A stretch of 64,000 bases of DNA from Methylobacterium currus (GTDB lineage Bacteria; Pseudomonadota; Alphaproteobacteria; Rhizobiales; Beijerinckiaceae). Position 1 is the first letter of the stretch; every line of letters begins with the position of its first letter. Below, piece by piece: positions 20,548-29,673 of the stretch. The translations under genes and the position numbers were made by a program. Location: NCBI RefSeq assembly GCF_003058325.1, contig NZ_CP028843.1:5449001-5513000 (forward strand), given 5' to 3'. Below the pieces are notes generated by a model that worked only from the letters and a program-made list of their open reading frames with translations, had not been told where the DNA came from and ran no database searches.

Positions 20548-23500
20548 TTACCGCGCCGCCCCCACCTCCAGCGTCCCGAACGCCGTGCGCCCGTAGCGCT
20601 CGGGCCGGTACATGTCCTCGATCGTCGCCGCCGGGTGGACGTAGCGGCCGGGGGTCACCGCCCGCACCGTGTAGGCGACGCTGAAGAAGGCGGATTGGCT
20701 CGGGTCGCGGTCGTAGGCCGCCACGAAGCGGTCGTCGCGGAACTCGGTATGGGTGGGCTTCACGTCGGATTTCGCCCAGGCGAGGCCGGCGGTCGCGTCC
20801 GCATCGAGGAGCTTCGGGTTGTCGATCTCGAGGCCCGCCGGCAGGCGGTCGACGAGGAGCAGGCGGCCGGCGCTGGCCTTGGCCTCGGTCACCTTCACCA
20901 CCACCACCAGGCGGTCGTTCTGGCGCAACGCGGCGAGGTCGGCCGGACCGCCGTCGAGGCGGTGGTAGCTACGCTCGATCGTGTAGCCCTTCGCCGCCGC
21001 GGGCTCCGGCACCGCCGGGTTGCCGGAGATGCCCAGCGCAAGCTGCACCGGGGCGGTGCCGCGATTCGTCACCGTCACCGGCTTCGCCTCCAGGGCGGCG
21101 CCCGGAAAAGTGCGGTAGAGCGCGCCCGGGACCGGCGCGCCGTCGAGGGCGAGCGAGGGCACGTCCTTGCCCGCGTCCTTCGCGAGCTCCGCCGCGGCCA
21201 GCACCATCCAGGCCTGTTCCTGGGTGCTGGTCGGACGGCCGGTCTCCCGCTCCTCGCCCACCACCGTGCCGAGGGAGCCGAGGGCATCCTGCGCCACCCC
21301 GGTTTCGGCCGCGAGCGCGATCAGCCCGGCGCCGTCGCGCAGGCGCGAGCCGTAGTCGGCCCGGTAGGCGCCGCTGTCGCGCTCGGCCCGGAGCGCCGCC
21401 ACGGCGGCCTCGAAGGCGGTGCGGGCCCGGGTCCGGTCGCCGAGCAGCGCGAGCGCCGCCGCGATCTGGCCGCGGGCGAGCGGCGTCGCGAAGGAGGCGA
21501 GCTTGGTGTCGGCGAGGTAGCGCAGGTCGCCCATCACCGGCCGGCCGTTGCGGGCGAGCACGTAGGCCGCGTAGGCGAGGTCGAGGCCGCCATCGGTGAC
21601 CTCGTTGGCATTCGCCACGCTGTTGCGCAGCCGGTCGAGGGCGAGGGTGAGCGCCGTCGGCGGCACGGCGAAGCCGCGCTCCCGCGCCCGGGTCAGGAAG
21701 TCCGTGGCGTAGGCGGTGAGCCACAGGTCCTCGGCATTGCCTGCCGACCACAGCCCGAAGGCGCCGCTCGCATCCTGGCGCGACAGCACCCGGTCGATGG
21801 CACCGCGCACCCGCTCGTCGGCGGTGCCGTCGAGGCCGAGCTGGGCGAGCGCCGCCAGGCGGTTGACCGAGAGGAGCGGCAGGGCCCGGCTCACCACCTG
21901 CTCGGTGCAGCCGTAGGGGTAGCGGTCGAGGGCCTGGAGCAGGGCCGGCACGTCGATCCCACCGAAGGGCGAGGCCGCGAGCGTGACGGAGCCGGTGCCC
22001 GGGATCACCTCGGCCAGGAGGTCGCTCGACACGGTCAGGCTCGCGCCGGGCGCGAGGCTGCGCACCTCGCGGCGCAGCAGCGCCCCGGTGCCGGGCTGGA
22101 TCCCCAGGGCGAAGCTCTGGCCGGCCGGCTCGGAGAGCCCCGGGCCTGTCAGCCGCAGGTCGATCCGGGCGACGCCCGGGCCGGCGGCGGTGAGTGGGAT
22201 CTCGACCGCCCCGCGCCCGCCCGGCTCCAGGCGAAGCGAGCGGCTGAGCGCGCCGGCCGGCACCACCACCGGCCCGGCGAGGTCGACATCCACCGCGTAG
22301 TCGCCGGCCTGTCCCTCGACGTTGTCGAGGGCGACGTGCAGGCGCGAGCGGTCGCCGACGTCGAGGAAGCGCGGCAGGGTGCCGCTCGCCACCACGGGAT
22401 CGCGGATCACCACCTCGGCCGAGGCCGCCCCGACCCGGGCCGCGCTCCAGGCCGTCACCATCACCCGGGCGGTGCCGTTGAAGGCCGGCAGGGGAAAGCT
22501 CACCTCGGCCCGGCCGTCGGGCCCGACCGTGACGACGCCCGAATAGCGCGCGAGCGGCTCCTGCGCCGGCGGCGCGCCCTCCAGCTCCGCCCCGCCGGCA
22601 TCGCCGCCGGAGCGGATGGCACCGAGCGTGCCCTGCATGCCGTCGATCAGGTAGCCGTAGAGGTCGCGGATCTCGGCCGAGAGCGCCTTCTGGCCGAAGA
22701 AGAACCCGAACGGATCCGGGCTGGCGTAGCGGGTGAGGTTGAGGATGCCGACATCGACCGCCGCCACGGTCACCCGGGCCTCCTCGCCGGATCTGAGCCC
22801 CGCGAGGCGGATCGGCAGGCGCAGCTCGCCGCGCGGCCGGACCTTCGCGGGCGCTTCCACGGTGACGCCGAGGGTGCGGGCGTCACGGTCGATCCCGAAC
22901 CAGGCGAGGCCCAGCGCCCGGCCGGGCAGGCGCTTGGCCGCCTGGTCGAGGGGCCGGTAGGCGGTGGCGACGAGGTAGGCGCCGGCGCCCCAATCCGGCT
23001 TGACCGGGATCTCGACCGTGGCGCCACCCGCCGGCAGGTCGAGGGTGCGGATCTCGTGCACCCGGTCGCTCACCACCGCGACGGTCGCGGTGCCGGCGAA
23101 TCGCGGGCGTAAGGTCGCCCTCAGCCTGTCGCCCGACGCATAGGCGTCGCGGTCGAGAGTGAGGTCGAGGAGGTCGGGCGCGTCGGCGCTCTCGGACCCG
23201 CTCCAGCCGACGCTGAACGACAGGCTCGCCGCCTCGACGCCGGACCCGCGCACCTCCAGGCGGTAATTGCCGAGCTCGACCGGCATCGCCACCTTGGCCG
23301 GCGCGCCGGCTGCGAGCGCGACGCGGCCGTTGGCGATCTTGGCGGTGGTCTTGACCGGCTCGTAGGACCAGCGCCCGTCGGCGCGGTACCATTGGTAGCG
23401 CCGGTCGACCCGCAGCAGGGTCCAGGTCGCGTCGCCGGACAGCCGCGTGCCGTCGGGCCGCGCGGCTGCCACCTCGAACGTCGCGGTCGCGCCCTCGCTC

Positions 23501-25833
23501 AAGCTGCCGAAGGTCTTTCGGATTCCGATCACCGGGCCGGCGGGCAGGATCGGCAGGGTCAGGCTGCGCTGCACCGCCCGGCCGCCGGGCTCGCCGACCT
23601 GGAGCGAGACCTTGGCCTCGAAGGGCCGCGGCCCGCTCGTGGCCGGCACCGGCGCCCGCACGGTGGCGCGGCCCTGCGCGTCGGTGGTGACGGGAGCGTC
23701 GAGCTCCGCCGTCACCGGCTCGACGCGCTCGTCGTCGAGGCCGGTCGAGAACTCCTCGAAGCCCTTGATGCCGCTGCGGCCGGCCGGCTGCACCGCGACC
23801 GTGCCGCCGATGCTGAGGCCCGCGCCCGGCGCGCCGTAGAGGTAGCGCGCCGCGACCGCGACGGTCGCCGGCTCGCCGGGTTTCAAGGCGGCCTCGGCCG
23901 GCGTCAGGGTCACGTCGAGGCGTTCCGGCACGTAATCCTCGACGAGGAACGTCGCCTCGCCGACAGGCGGCGCCTTCGGGTCGGTATAGGCCGCGACCCG
24001 CCACGTGCCCGCCTGGACGCCGGCAAGCAGCGGCAGCGAGAAGGCGCGGCCCCCGAGGCCCGCATCCGTCACCTGCGCCCGGCGATACTCGACCCCGTCC
24101 GGGCGCTTGGCCACCAGGGTGAGAGGCAGGGCGGGGATCGCCGCGCCCCTGGCGTCGCGCAGGAGGGCCGTCAGCTGCACCGTCTCGCCCGAGCGGTAGA
24201 CCCCGCGCTCGGGAAACAGGTAGGCCTCCGCCGCGCCCGGGGCCGGCCGGCCCTTCACGCCGCGATCGGCGAGGTCGAAGGCGCTCAAACTGAGGTCGAG
24301 GAAGCCGTAATCGTCGCCGAGGCGCGCCACGACCAGGCTCGGCGCCGCCCCGCCCTCGCCGCGGGCGAGGCCGGGATCGAAGGCGGCGTAGCCCTGGCCG
24401 TCGGTGCTGCGGGTCGCCAGCACCTCGTTGTTGCGGGCGACGAGGCGGATCTCCGCCCCCTGCAGCACGCCGGCCGAGGCAAGGGAACGGGCCAGCACGT
24501 GGATCCCGTCCCGGCCCTTGAAGGCGGTGAGCCCGAGGTCCGAGACCACGAACCACTGCGTCGCCTCGCTCTCGTAGCCGCCCTCCTCGTCGGCGAGGGG
24601 AGCGCTGCCGCTCGGCCGCGCCGTCATCACGTAGAGGCCGGGCTCGACCTTGCCGACCGCCTGGAGCACCGGGAAGGCGGTCACCGCCTCGCGGTTGATC
24701 TCGGCCGGCGCCGTGTCGAGAGTGCCCTTCCAGACCTGGACGCCGCGCTCGCGGGCGATGGTGCGCAGGCCGCTCCCCGAGAGCTGGGACAGGAACTCGT
24801 CGCTGCGCAGGGCCGGCAGCAGCCCGCGGTCGCCGATGCGCACGAGCGCGACGTCGAGCTTCGGGGCGTTGACCGAGACCAGCGGAACGCCGGCCTGGCC
24901 GGTGCGGGGCAGCACGTAGTTGCGGCCGGTGAAGCGCACCTGCGGGCTGCGGTCGCGGACATAGATCTCGTAATCGGCCGCCTTGCGTAAGGCTTCGCCC
25001 ACGCTGGAGGGCAGGCCCTGGCGCAGGACCACGCCGTAGCGCTCGCCGTGGCGCAGGCCGTCGACGCAGACCTGCTGGCCCTGCGCGGTCACGGCGGTGT
25101 CGGCGCCGCCCGAGACGGCGACGAAGGGCGCCACGTCGGCCTTCGGGTCGACGGTCTCCGAGAGGGTGAAGCAGGCCCGCGGGGCGGCGGCGTCGGAATC
25201 GACCTTGTAGTCGAGCACCCGGAAGCCGTGCGCGTCGCGGAGAGATTCGTAGGTCTTGGCGGTCTCCGCGTCGCCCGCGAGCGCGAGGCTCGCCGCGTAG
25301 GCCTCGAGGGCCGGGCGCCAGCTCTCCTGCTTGGCCAAGACCGCGCCGAGAAGCGCGAGCGTCCGGGCCTCGTCGGCGGGGGCGACGGCCCGCTGATAGG
25401 CCAGGTAGGCGCCGGCCCGGGCCTCCGCCTTCAGCTTCTGGTTGGCGTCGTAATCGTCGTTCTCGGCGTCGTTGGCGGTTTCCGCCAGGGCGTACCAGCT
25501 GCGCCACTCCGCCGGCTCGGCCGAGGCGGCGCGGCGGGTGGCGGCGAGCGCCCCGTCGGTGTCGTCCTTGGCCTTGAGGGTCTCGGCCTCCCGGCGCCAC
25601 TGGGCGGCGGACTTGCCGCCCGCGCCGCCCTCCTCCTTCACCCGCGCCTCGAGCCGCACCGCCTCGCTGGCGAGGGTCTGGCGCACGAAGCTCTTGGCTC
25701 TCGGCGCCGGCTGCACCAGGGCGGCGCGGCGGGGCGCCGGGTTCGGGGGCTGCTGGGCCTCTGCGCCGGGGAGCAGAGTCAGGATTCCGGCCAAGCCGAT
25801 GGCGACGCGACCGATCCGGGTGATGAGCGACAT
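20548..25833 (-). CDS. Bacterial alpha-2-macroglobulin family protein (thioester type)
   Basis: A 1761-residue exported protein. The signal peptide ends at GAEAQ (about residue 27). Residues to about 270 are helical and repeat-like. A macroglobulin domain with the AYLFPERGVYRSGETVQL segment sits near 540. Cys1309 and Gln1312 in YPYGCTEQVV form the expected thioester, with a Thr where E. coli YfhM has Leu. LDRYPYGC and the following helical thioester domain end near 1600. The family traps attacking proteases in the periplasm and usually partners with PbpC. No pbpC is next to it; downstream are only remnants. The low-complexity N-terminal extension makes it longer than E. coli YfhM (1653). Confidence 0.9.
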   Translation of the reverse strand: MSLITRIGRVAIGLAGILTLLPGAEAQQPPNPAPRRAALVQPAPRAKSFVRQTLASEAVRLEARVKEEGGAGGKSAAQWRREAETLKAKDDTDGALAATRRAASAEPAEWRSWYALAETANDAENDDYDANQKLKAEARAGAYLAYQRAVAPADEARTLALLGAVLAKQESWRPALEAYAASLALAGDAETAKTYESLRDAHGFRVLDYKVDSDAAAPRACFTLSETVDPKADVAPFVAVSGGADTAVTAQGQQVCVDGLRHGERYGVVLRQGLPSSVGEALRKAADYEIYVRDRSPQVRFTGRNYVLPRTGQAGVPLVSVNAPKLDVALVRIGDRGLLPALRSDEFLSQLSGSGLRTIARERGVQVWKGTLDTAPAEINREAVTAFPVLQAVGKVEPGLYVMTARPSGSAPLADEEGGYESEATQWFVVSDLGLTAFKGRDGIHVLARSLASAGVLQGAEIRLVARNNEVLATRSTDGQGYAAFDPGLARGEGGAAPSLVVARLGDDYGFLDLSLSAFDLADRGVKGRPAPGAAEAYLFPERGVYRSGETVQLTALLRDARGAAIPALPLTLVAKRPDGVEYRRAQVTDAGLGGRAFSLPLLAGVQAGTWRVAAYTDPKAPPVGEATFLVEDYVPERLDVTLTPAEAALKPGEPATVAVAARYLYGAPGAGLSIGGTVAVQPAGRSGIKGFEEFSTGLDDERVEPVTAELDAPVTTDAQGRATVRAPVPATSGPRPFEAKVSLQVGEPGGRAVQRSLTLPILPAGPVIGIRKTFGSLSEGATATFEVAAARPDGTRLSGDATWTLLRVDRRYQWYRADGRWSYEPVKTTAKIANGRVALAAGAPAKVAMPVELGNYRLEVRGSGVEAASLSFSVGWSGSESADAPDLLDLTLDRDAYASGDRLRATLRPRFAGTATVAVVSDRVHEIRTLDLPAGGATVEIPVKPDWGAGAYLVATAYRPLDQAAKRLPGRALGLAWFGIDRDARTLGVTVEAPAKVRPRGELRLPIRLAGLRSGEEARVTVAAVDVGILNLTRYASPDPFGFFFGQKALSAEIRDLYGYLIDGMQGTLGAIRSGGDAGGAELEGAPPAQEPLARYSGVVTVGPDGRAEVSFPLPAFNGTARVMVTAWSAARVGAASAEVVIRDPVVASGTLPRFLDVGDRSRLHVALDNVEGQAGDYAVDVDLAGPVVVPAGALSRSLRLEPGGRGAVEIPLTAAGPGVARIDLRLTGPGLSEPAGQSFALGIQPGTGALLRREVRSLAPGASLTVSSDLLAEVIPGTGSVTLAASPFGGIDVPALLQALDRYPYGCTEQVVSRALPLLSVNRLAALAQLGLDGTADERVRGAIDRVLSRQDASGAFGLWSAGNAEDLWLTAYATDFLTRARERGFAVPPTALTLALDRLRNSVANANEVTDGGLDLAYAAYVLARNGRPVMGDLRYLADTKLASFATPLARGQIAAALALLGDRTRARTAFEAAVAALRAERDSGAYRADYGSRLRDGAGLIALAAETGVAQDALGSLGTVVGEERETGRPTSTQEQAWMVLAAAELAKDAGKDVPSLALDGAPVPGALYRTFPGAALEAKPVTVTNRGTAPVQLALGISGNPAVPEPAAAKGYTIERSYHRLDGGPADLAALRQNDRLVVVVKVTEAKASAGRLLLVDRLPAGLEIDNPKLLDADATAGLAWAKSDVKPTHTEFRDDRFVAAYDRDPSQSAFFSVAYTVRAVTPGRYVHPAATIEDMYRPERYGRTAFGTLEVGAAR

Positions 25834-25936
25834 ATCCGGCCTCGCAGCGATTCCCCGCGGGGGCGGAGCCTAAGCAGCGGTCGATCGCGGTGCAATCCGC
25901 CGTCGCCCCGAAGCGATCGATTTCATCCGGTCCTGG

Positions 25937-25978
25937 TCGCCGGGTCTTGTTCGCCCGGTCTTGCTCGCCCGGTCTTGC
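25937..25978. repeat. 14-bp tandem repeat upstream of the macroglobulin gene
   Basis: TCGCCCGGTCTTGC occurs twice exactly (25951-25964 and 25965-25978), preceded by a two-mismatch copy at 25937. It lies in the 270-base divergent promoter region between the macroglobulin and peptidoglycan-binding genes. Confidence 0.85.
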
Positions 25979-26102
25979 GCCGCTCCGGCTTCGACTTCGC
26001 GGGAGGCGGTCCCTCGGCCTCGAGGGGTGGACCGACGCGGACGACGCCTGGAAGTCAGGCGCCGCCTCTGCCAAGGTCCGGCGCCTGTCTCCGGAGAGCC
26101 CG

Positions 26103-27542
26103 ATGCCGCGACCCGCCCGCCTGCTCGCCGCCGGCCTGCTGCCGCTCCTCGCCTGCGGTCCCCTCGCACCGGCGGCCGTCGCGCAAACACCCGGTCCCGG
26201 GGCGCCCGCCGCGAAGGCGCCGGCCCCGCGTCCGGCCGGCCCGGCGACGCCCGACCCCGCCTTCGAGGCCGCCCGCGCCGCCTTCGAGGCCCGGCCGGAG
26301 GCGGAGCGCCGGGCCGTGCAGGATGCCCTGGTCTGGGCCGGCAGCTACAACAGCGTCGTCACCGGCGCCTTCGGCCGGCGCACCTACGAGGCGATCGGCG
26401 CCTGGCAGGCCAAGGCGGGCGGCCCTGCCACCGGAATCCTGGACGAGCCCGCCCGCGCCGCCCTGCTGGCCGCCGGCGAGGCGGCGCGCCGGGCGGCCCG
26501 GTTCACCGTCGCGCCGGATCCCGCCACCGGCCTCGTCATCGGCGTGCCGGAGCGGCTCCTGTCGAAGCGCAGCCGGATCGCCGGCGGCACCCGCTGGCAG
26601 AGCCCGGACGGGCGCATCACCCTCGACACGAAGGCCTACGCTCCCGGCGAGACCGATCTCGACGCCCTGTTCGCGCAGAGCGCCGCGGCGACGCCCGAGC
26701 GCAAGGTGACCTACTCCCTCAAGCGTCCGGACTTCACGGTCGTCACCGGCGAGACCGCGGGCGGAAAGTTCTATATCCGCCACGCCGCCGGCCCCGCCGG
26801 CCTGCGCGGCTTCACCCTGTCCTACGACAAGGCCTCGCGGGACATGGACCGGCTGGTGATCGCCATCGCCAACAGCTTCCTGCCCTTCCCGGGCGAGGCC
26901 CCGGCGGCGCCCCCGCGCCCGGTCGCGACGGGGGCGGAGCCGGCCGCGCCGGCGACCAGGCCGACGGCCGGACCACCGACCGGGCAACCGACCGCGCCCG
27001 CGACCGGCACCGGCCTCGTCGTCGCGCCCCGCCGCATCGTCGCGGTGCTGCCTGGCTCCTGCGCGGGCCCCCGGGTCGCCGGCGAGCCGGCCCGGGTGCT
27101 GCGGCGCGACGACGCCAGCGGCCTCGCGCTCCTCGACGGCGCCACCCCGCCCGGCGCCTCGCCCGCCCTCGCGCCGGCACCGGCCGCTCCGGGCGAGGCC
27201 GCGATCGTGCTCGCTGCGGGCGCCGACGGCCCGACGGTAACGACCGGCGAGGTCGCGGCAGCGGGGCTCCTCGCCCCGCTCCAGCCCGGCGCCGCCGGTG
27301 CCCCGGTCCTCGACCGCTCCGGCCGCCTCCTCGGCCTCGTCGCCCGCCTGCCGGCGCAACCCCGCCTCGTCGCCGGCGTGTTGCCGCCGCTCACCCATCC
27401 GTTGGTAGGTCTGGCGGCGCTCAAGACCCTCCTCGGCCCGGACGCCCCGGCGACGCCCGCGCGGGACACCCCCCCGCTCACCGCCGGCGCGATCGCCGGC
27501 CGCTTCGCCGGGGCGGTGGTGGGGGTGCGGTGCGGGGGGTGA
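26103..27542 (+). CDS. Exported peptidoglycan-binding protein with degenerate trypsin-like domain
   Basis: A 479-residue protein with a signal peptide (cleavage near AAVAQ, residue 28) and a Pro/Ala-rich linker. A peptidoglycan-binding-1-like repeat follows (VQDALVWAGSYNSVVTGAFG ... IGAWQAKAGG, about 70-115), then an unassigned beta-rich region (to about 265) and a second Pro/Thr linker. The C-terminal domain (about 310-479) looks like a trypsin-type protease: GAAGAPVLDRSGRLLGLVA matches the GxSGGPVLxxxG segment, but the catalytic Ser is Ala and no His/Asp sites are evident. It is probably a non-catalytic wall-associated protein. It is divergent from the macroglobulin gene. Confidence 0.75.
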   Translation: MPRPARLLAAGLLPLLACGPLAPAAVAQTPGPGAPAAKAPAPRPAGPATPDPAFEAARAAFEARPEAERRAVQDALVWAGSYNSVVTGAFGRRTYEAIGAWQAKAGGPATGILDEPARAALLAAGEAARRAARFTVAPDPATGLVIGVPERLLSKRSRIAGGTRWQSPDGRITLDTKAYAPGETDLDALFAQSAAATPERKVTYSLKRPDFTVVTGETAGGKFYIRHAAGPAGLRGFTLSYDKASRDMDRLVIAIANSFLPFPGEAPAAPPRPVATGAEPAAPATRPTAGPPTGQPTAPATGTGLVVAPRRIVAVLPGSCAGPRVAGEPARVLRRDDASGLALLDGATPPGASPALAPAPAAPGEAAIVLAAGADGPTVTTGEVAAAGLLAPLQPGAAGAPVLDRSGRLLGLVARLPAQPRLVAGVLPPLTHPLVGLAALKTLLGPDAPATPARDTPPLTAGAIAGRFAGAVVGVRCGG

Positions 27543-27753
27543 GGGGTTCCCCGACGGCTTCCCGCCCGGGCCGGTGCCGCCCGCGTGCGATGGACGATCC
27601 TCGGATCGTGCCGCCGAGGCGGGCGCATGACCGCACCATGCCTACCCCGTTCGGACAGGCCAGGGCTCCCGGAATGCGACCCATCGGAGAGGAAGGCCCG
27701 GTGCCGCGAAGGCGCTACGCTTCCGTCCCGGGGCGACGGGGCGGGAGCGGGCG

Positions 27754-27963
27754 ATGCGGTGCGTGATCCTGGGCGTGATCCTGGGTTGTCTGGCTCTTCC
27801 GGCCGGCACGGGGGCGGCGCAGGCCGTCTCAGCCGACGCCATGGAGGTGCAGCGCTGCATCTGGCGATGCGGAGACGCCACCAACCTGCGGCAGCCGGCC
27901 TACGACCGCTGCATCGCGCGGCAATGCGACACCGGGCAGACGAAGCGCAAGCGGCGGCGGTGA
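27754..27963 (+). CDS. Small exported four-cysteine protein, unknown function
   Basis: A 69-residue protein: a signal peptide of about 22 residues (MRCVILGVILGCLALPAGTG) and a mature part with three or four Cys (RCIWRCG ... RCIARQC) and a basic tail ending KRKRRR. The CxxxC ... CxxxC spacing suggests disulfides or metal. GGGAGCGGGCG precedes the ATG. I do not recognise the family. The hydrophobic core VILGVILG is itself a 12-bp DNA duplication. Confidence 0.6.
   Translation: MRCVILGVILGCLALPAGTGAAQAVSADAMEVQRCIWRCGDATNLRQPAYDRCIARQCDTGQTKRKRRR
27761..27784. repeat. Perfect in-frame 12-bp tandem duplication inside a signal peptide
   Basis: Two exact copies of GCGTGATCCTGG encode the doubled VILG core of the small exported protein. 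Being 12 bp it keeps the frame and lengthens the hydrophobic segment by four residues. Confidence 0.85.
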
Positions 27964-28073
27964 CCGATCGCCGGCAGGTCCCGCCGGTTATCCCGACCGC
28001 GACCGCGACCGTGCATCGGCCGGGATGGGTGAGGCGCACTTTGCCAGACCGCCGGAGTCGTGCTCAGGCTTGT

Positions 28074-28316
28074 TCAGCCGCCCGGTGCCCAGTCGATCTT
28101 GGGCTTCTGCGACAGGATGCGCTCGAAGTAATCGGCCACGGCCTGCGCGCCGCTCGCGTGCATCATCGCGACCGGGTGGGCGAGATAGGCCCGGGCGAGA
28201 TCGAGCGGGATCTCGCCGGCCTGGAACGCGCCGAGCACCGCGTCGATGAAGGCGTCGTTGGCCTCGTTGAAGTCGGACGAGAGCTTCTTGCGGTCGTTGA
28301 GCGCCTTGATCGGCAT
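28074..28316 (-). CDS. Small protein of unknown function
   Basis: An 80-residue acidic-to-neutral helical protein (MPIKALNDRKKLSSDFNEAN ... DWAPGG). I chose ATG 28316 because AAAGGA lies eleven bases upstream; an ATG at 28328 overlaps that site. It contains LDLARAYLAHPVAMMHASGA and no membrane segment or signal. I do not recognise the family. It stands alone between the small exported protein and a remnant region. Confidence 0.55.
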   Translation of the reverse strand: MPIKALNDRKKLSSDFNEANDAFIDAVLGAFQAGEIPLDLARAYLAHPVAMMHASGAQAVADYFERILSQKPKIDWAPGG

Positions 28317-28533
28317 CGTGGGGGTCATCCTTTCGAGGGTCGGTCCGGCCGCTGGGCCCGGACACCCATTCTCAGAGGCGAGGCAGCCTCTGTCATCAAC
28401 CCGCACCAAGGCACGGTGTGACACTCATTGCTTCCCCAGCGCCTTCGGCTGCCTGAGAACCAGGGCCGCAAGTCGCTTATCTCATTGAGATTCATGCCTT
28501 TTAAGGTGAAGTCTTCGTAGTTATGTCCTTGCA

Positions 28534-28830
28534 GTGGCTGAAGCATTGCAGGGCGTTGATCCGCTCTGGTCTGCCGTCGTCGAGCGGTTCGCGAAGTATG
28601 CGCCAACGAGCGTGATGGCTCGCACGGCGCTGGAACATGCGCTGCCGGCCGGTTGGGTCGACGAGGTATTCGACCAGCATCGCCAGCGGCAAACCGCGCG
28701 GAAGTTGCTGTTCTCCACCATCGTCAGGCTGATGATGCTCGTCGCTCTTGGCCCCCGCTCGTCGCTCTTGGCCCCCGCTCGTCGTTGCACGCCGCTGCGC
28801 GCGAAGCCGAAGACCTGACCGCTTCGCTCC
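28534..28830 (+). pseudogene. IS4-family transposase N-terminal remnant
   Basis: The reading VVERFAKYAPTSVMARTALE ... DEVFDQHRQRQTARKLLFST, followed by IVRLMMLVALG, is the N-terminal region common to a group of IS4 transposases. After that the frame is broken by an exact 20-bp tandem duplication (28741-28780); the expected continuation SLHAAAREAEDL is found in another frame. Everything after this, including the DDE core, is missing. No inverted repeats seen. Confidence 0.6.
28741..28780. repeat. Perfect 20-bp tandem duplication in the IS4 remnant
   Basis: Two exact copies of GTCGCTCTTGGCCCCCGCTC. Twenty is not a multiple of three, so the duplication shifts the transposase frame. Confidence 0.95.
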
Positions 28831-28898
28831 CTGCCCCCACGGCCCGCCCGGTCACGGCGGCGCCCCTCGGCCTCGCGGCCTGACCACGGAATTCAGCC

Positions 28899-29346
28899 AT
28901 GACGCGTACGGTTGAAATCCCGGCCACGCACGGCGAGGCTGCAGGATACGTCACCGTGACCGTGGGCGACGCCCTGTTCGGCTTGAGCATCGCGCGCGTG
29001 CACTGAGCATCGCGCGCGTGCACGACGTGTTCAAGCCGACCTCGGTCACCGCCGTGCCGCTTGCGCCGCCGGAGGTGGTCGGCTTGATCAACCTGCGGGG
29101 CCGGGTGGTCACCGCCCTGTGCCTGCGCCGTCGGCGCGGGCCGGGACCGCAACCGGGATGGCGGTCGGCCTGGAGCAGGGCGGCGAGACCTTCGGCCTCC
29201 TCGTCGACGCGGTCGGCGAAGTCCTGCGGCCAGCCGTGGACACACCCGCGAGGCGGTGCCGGTCAACCTCGACACTCGCTGGCGCGGCCTCGCCTCCGGG
29301 GTGCACCGCCTGCCCGCAAGATCCCACGCTCGATCCATGAGGGCGC
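28899..29346 (+). pseudogene. Broken cheW-like chemotaxis coupling gene
   Basis: From ATG 28899 the frame reads a short N-terminus, then YVTVTVGDALFGLSIARVH and hits a stop caused by an exact 20-bp duplication (28984-29023). In the next frame DVFKPTSVTAVPLAPPEVVG and LINLRGRVVTALCLR continue, the core of a CheW domain (cf. IREI...T.LP..P..I.G.INLRG.VVPV.DLR). A second shift near 29135 leads to MAVGLEQGGETFGLLVDAVG and EVLRPA. A third precedes LDTRWRGLASGVHRL. CheW would link chemoreceptors to CheA; this copy cannot. Confidence 0.8.
28984..29023. repeat. Perfect 20-bp tandem duplication that breaks cheW
   Basis: Two exact copies of TGAGCATCGCGCGCGTGCAC. Removing one copy restores the CheW frame across this point (SIARVHDVF), so this is one of the inactivating events. 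Confidence 0.95.
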
Positions 29347-29673
29347 CCGGCAGATGGCGCGCCTCCGCGCCTCCGCGCCTCGGAAGAGGGCCGCACCTCA
29401 CGGCGTAAGCGCAAGAAGGTCGAGATGTTGTTTGCCCACCTCAGGCCAGGGTCGGGTGCGACGGCTCGACGAGCATCGTCGCCTCGACGTGCCGGTTCCC
29501 TGGATTCGCTTCAGGACGACCGCCCGACTGAGGCTGAAGCGTGCGGCGTCATCGGCAAGCCCGAGCGGAGAGGGGGCAAGGCGGGCAGGCAGGATCGATG
29601 ACCGTCGAGCATGGCGCATGAGATGCTGCGGCGAGCGCGTCCGCAACGCGAGGGAGACGACGTGGCGGTGATC
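29347..29673. other. Gap with a scrap of IS1182/IS5-type transposase
   Basis: About 330 bases without an intact gene. Around 29395-29445 one plus frame reads SRRKRKKVEMLFAHL, which resembles the C-terminal segment of IS1182-like transposases (RKKVEMLFAHLKR). The resemblance ends at once, so it would be a very short relic. Otherwise nothing is seen. Confidence 0.35.

Noticed and set aside
22883..26074. A 1063-codon minus-strand frame overlapping the macroglobulin
   Set aside because: Same strand as the macroglobulin but another frame; low-complexity Arg/Pro translation with no motifs.
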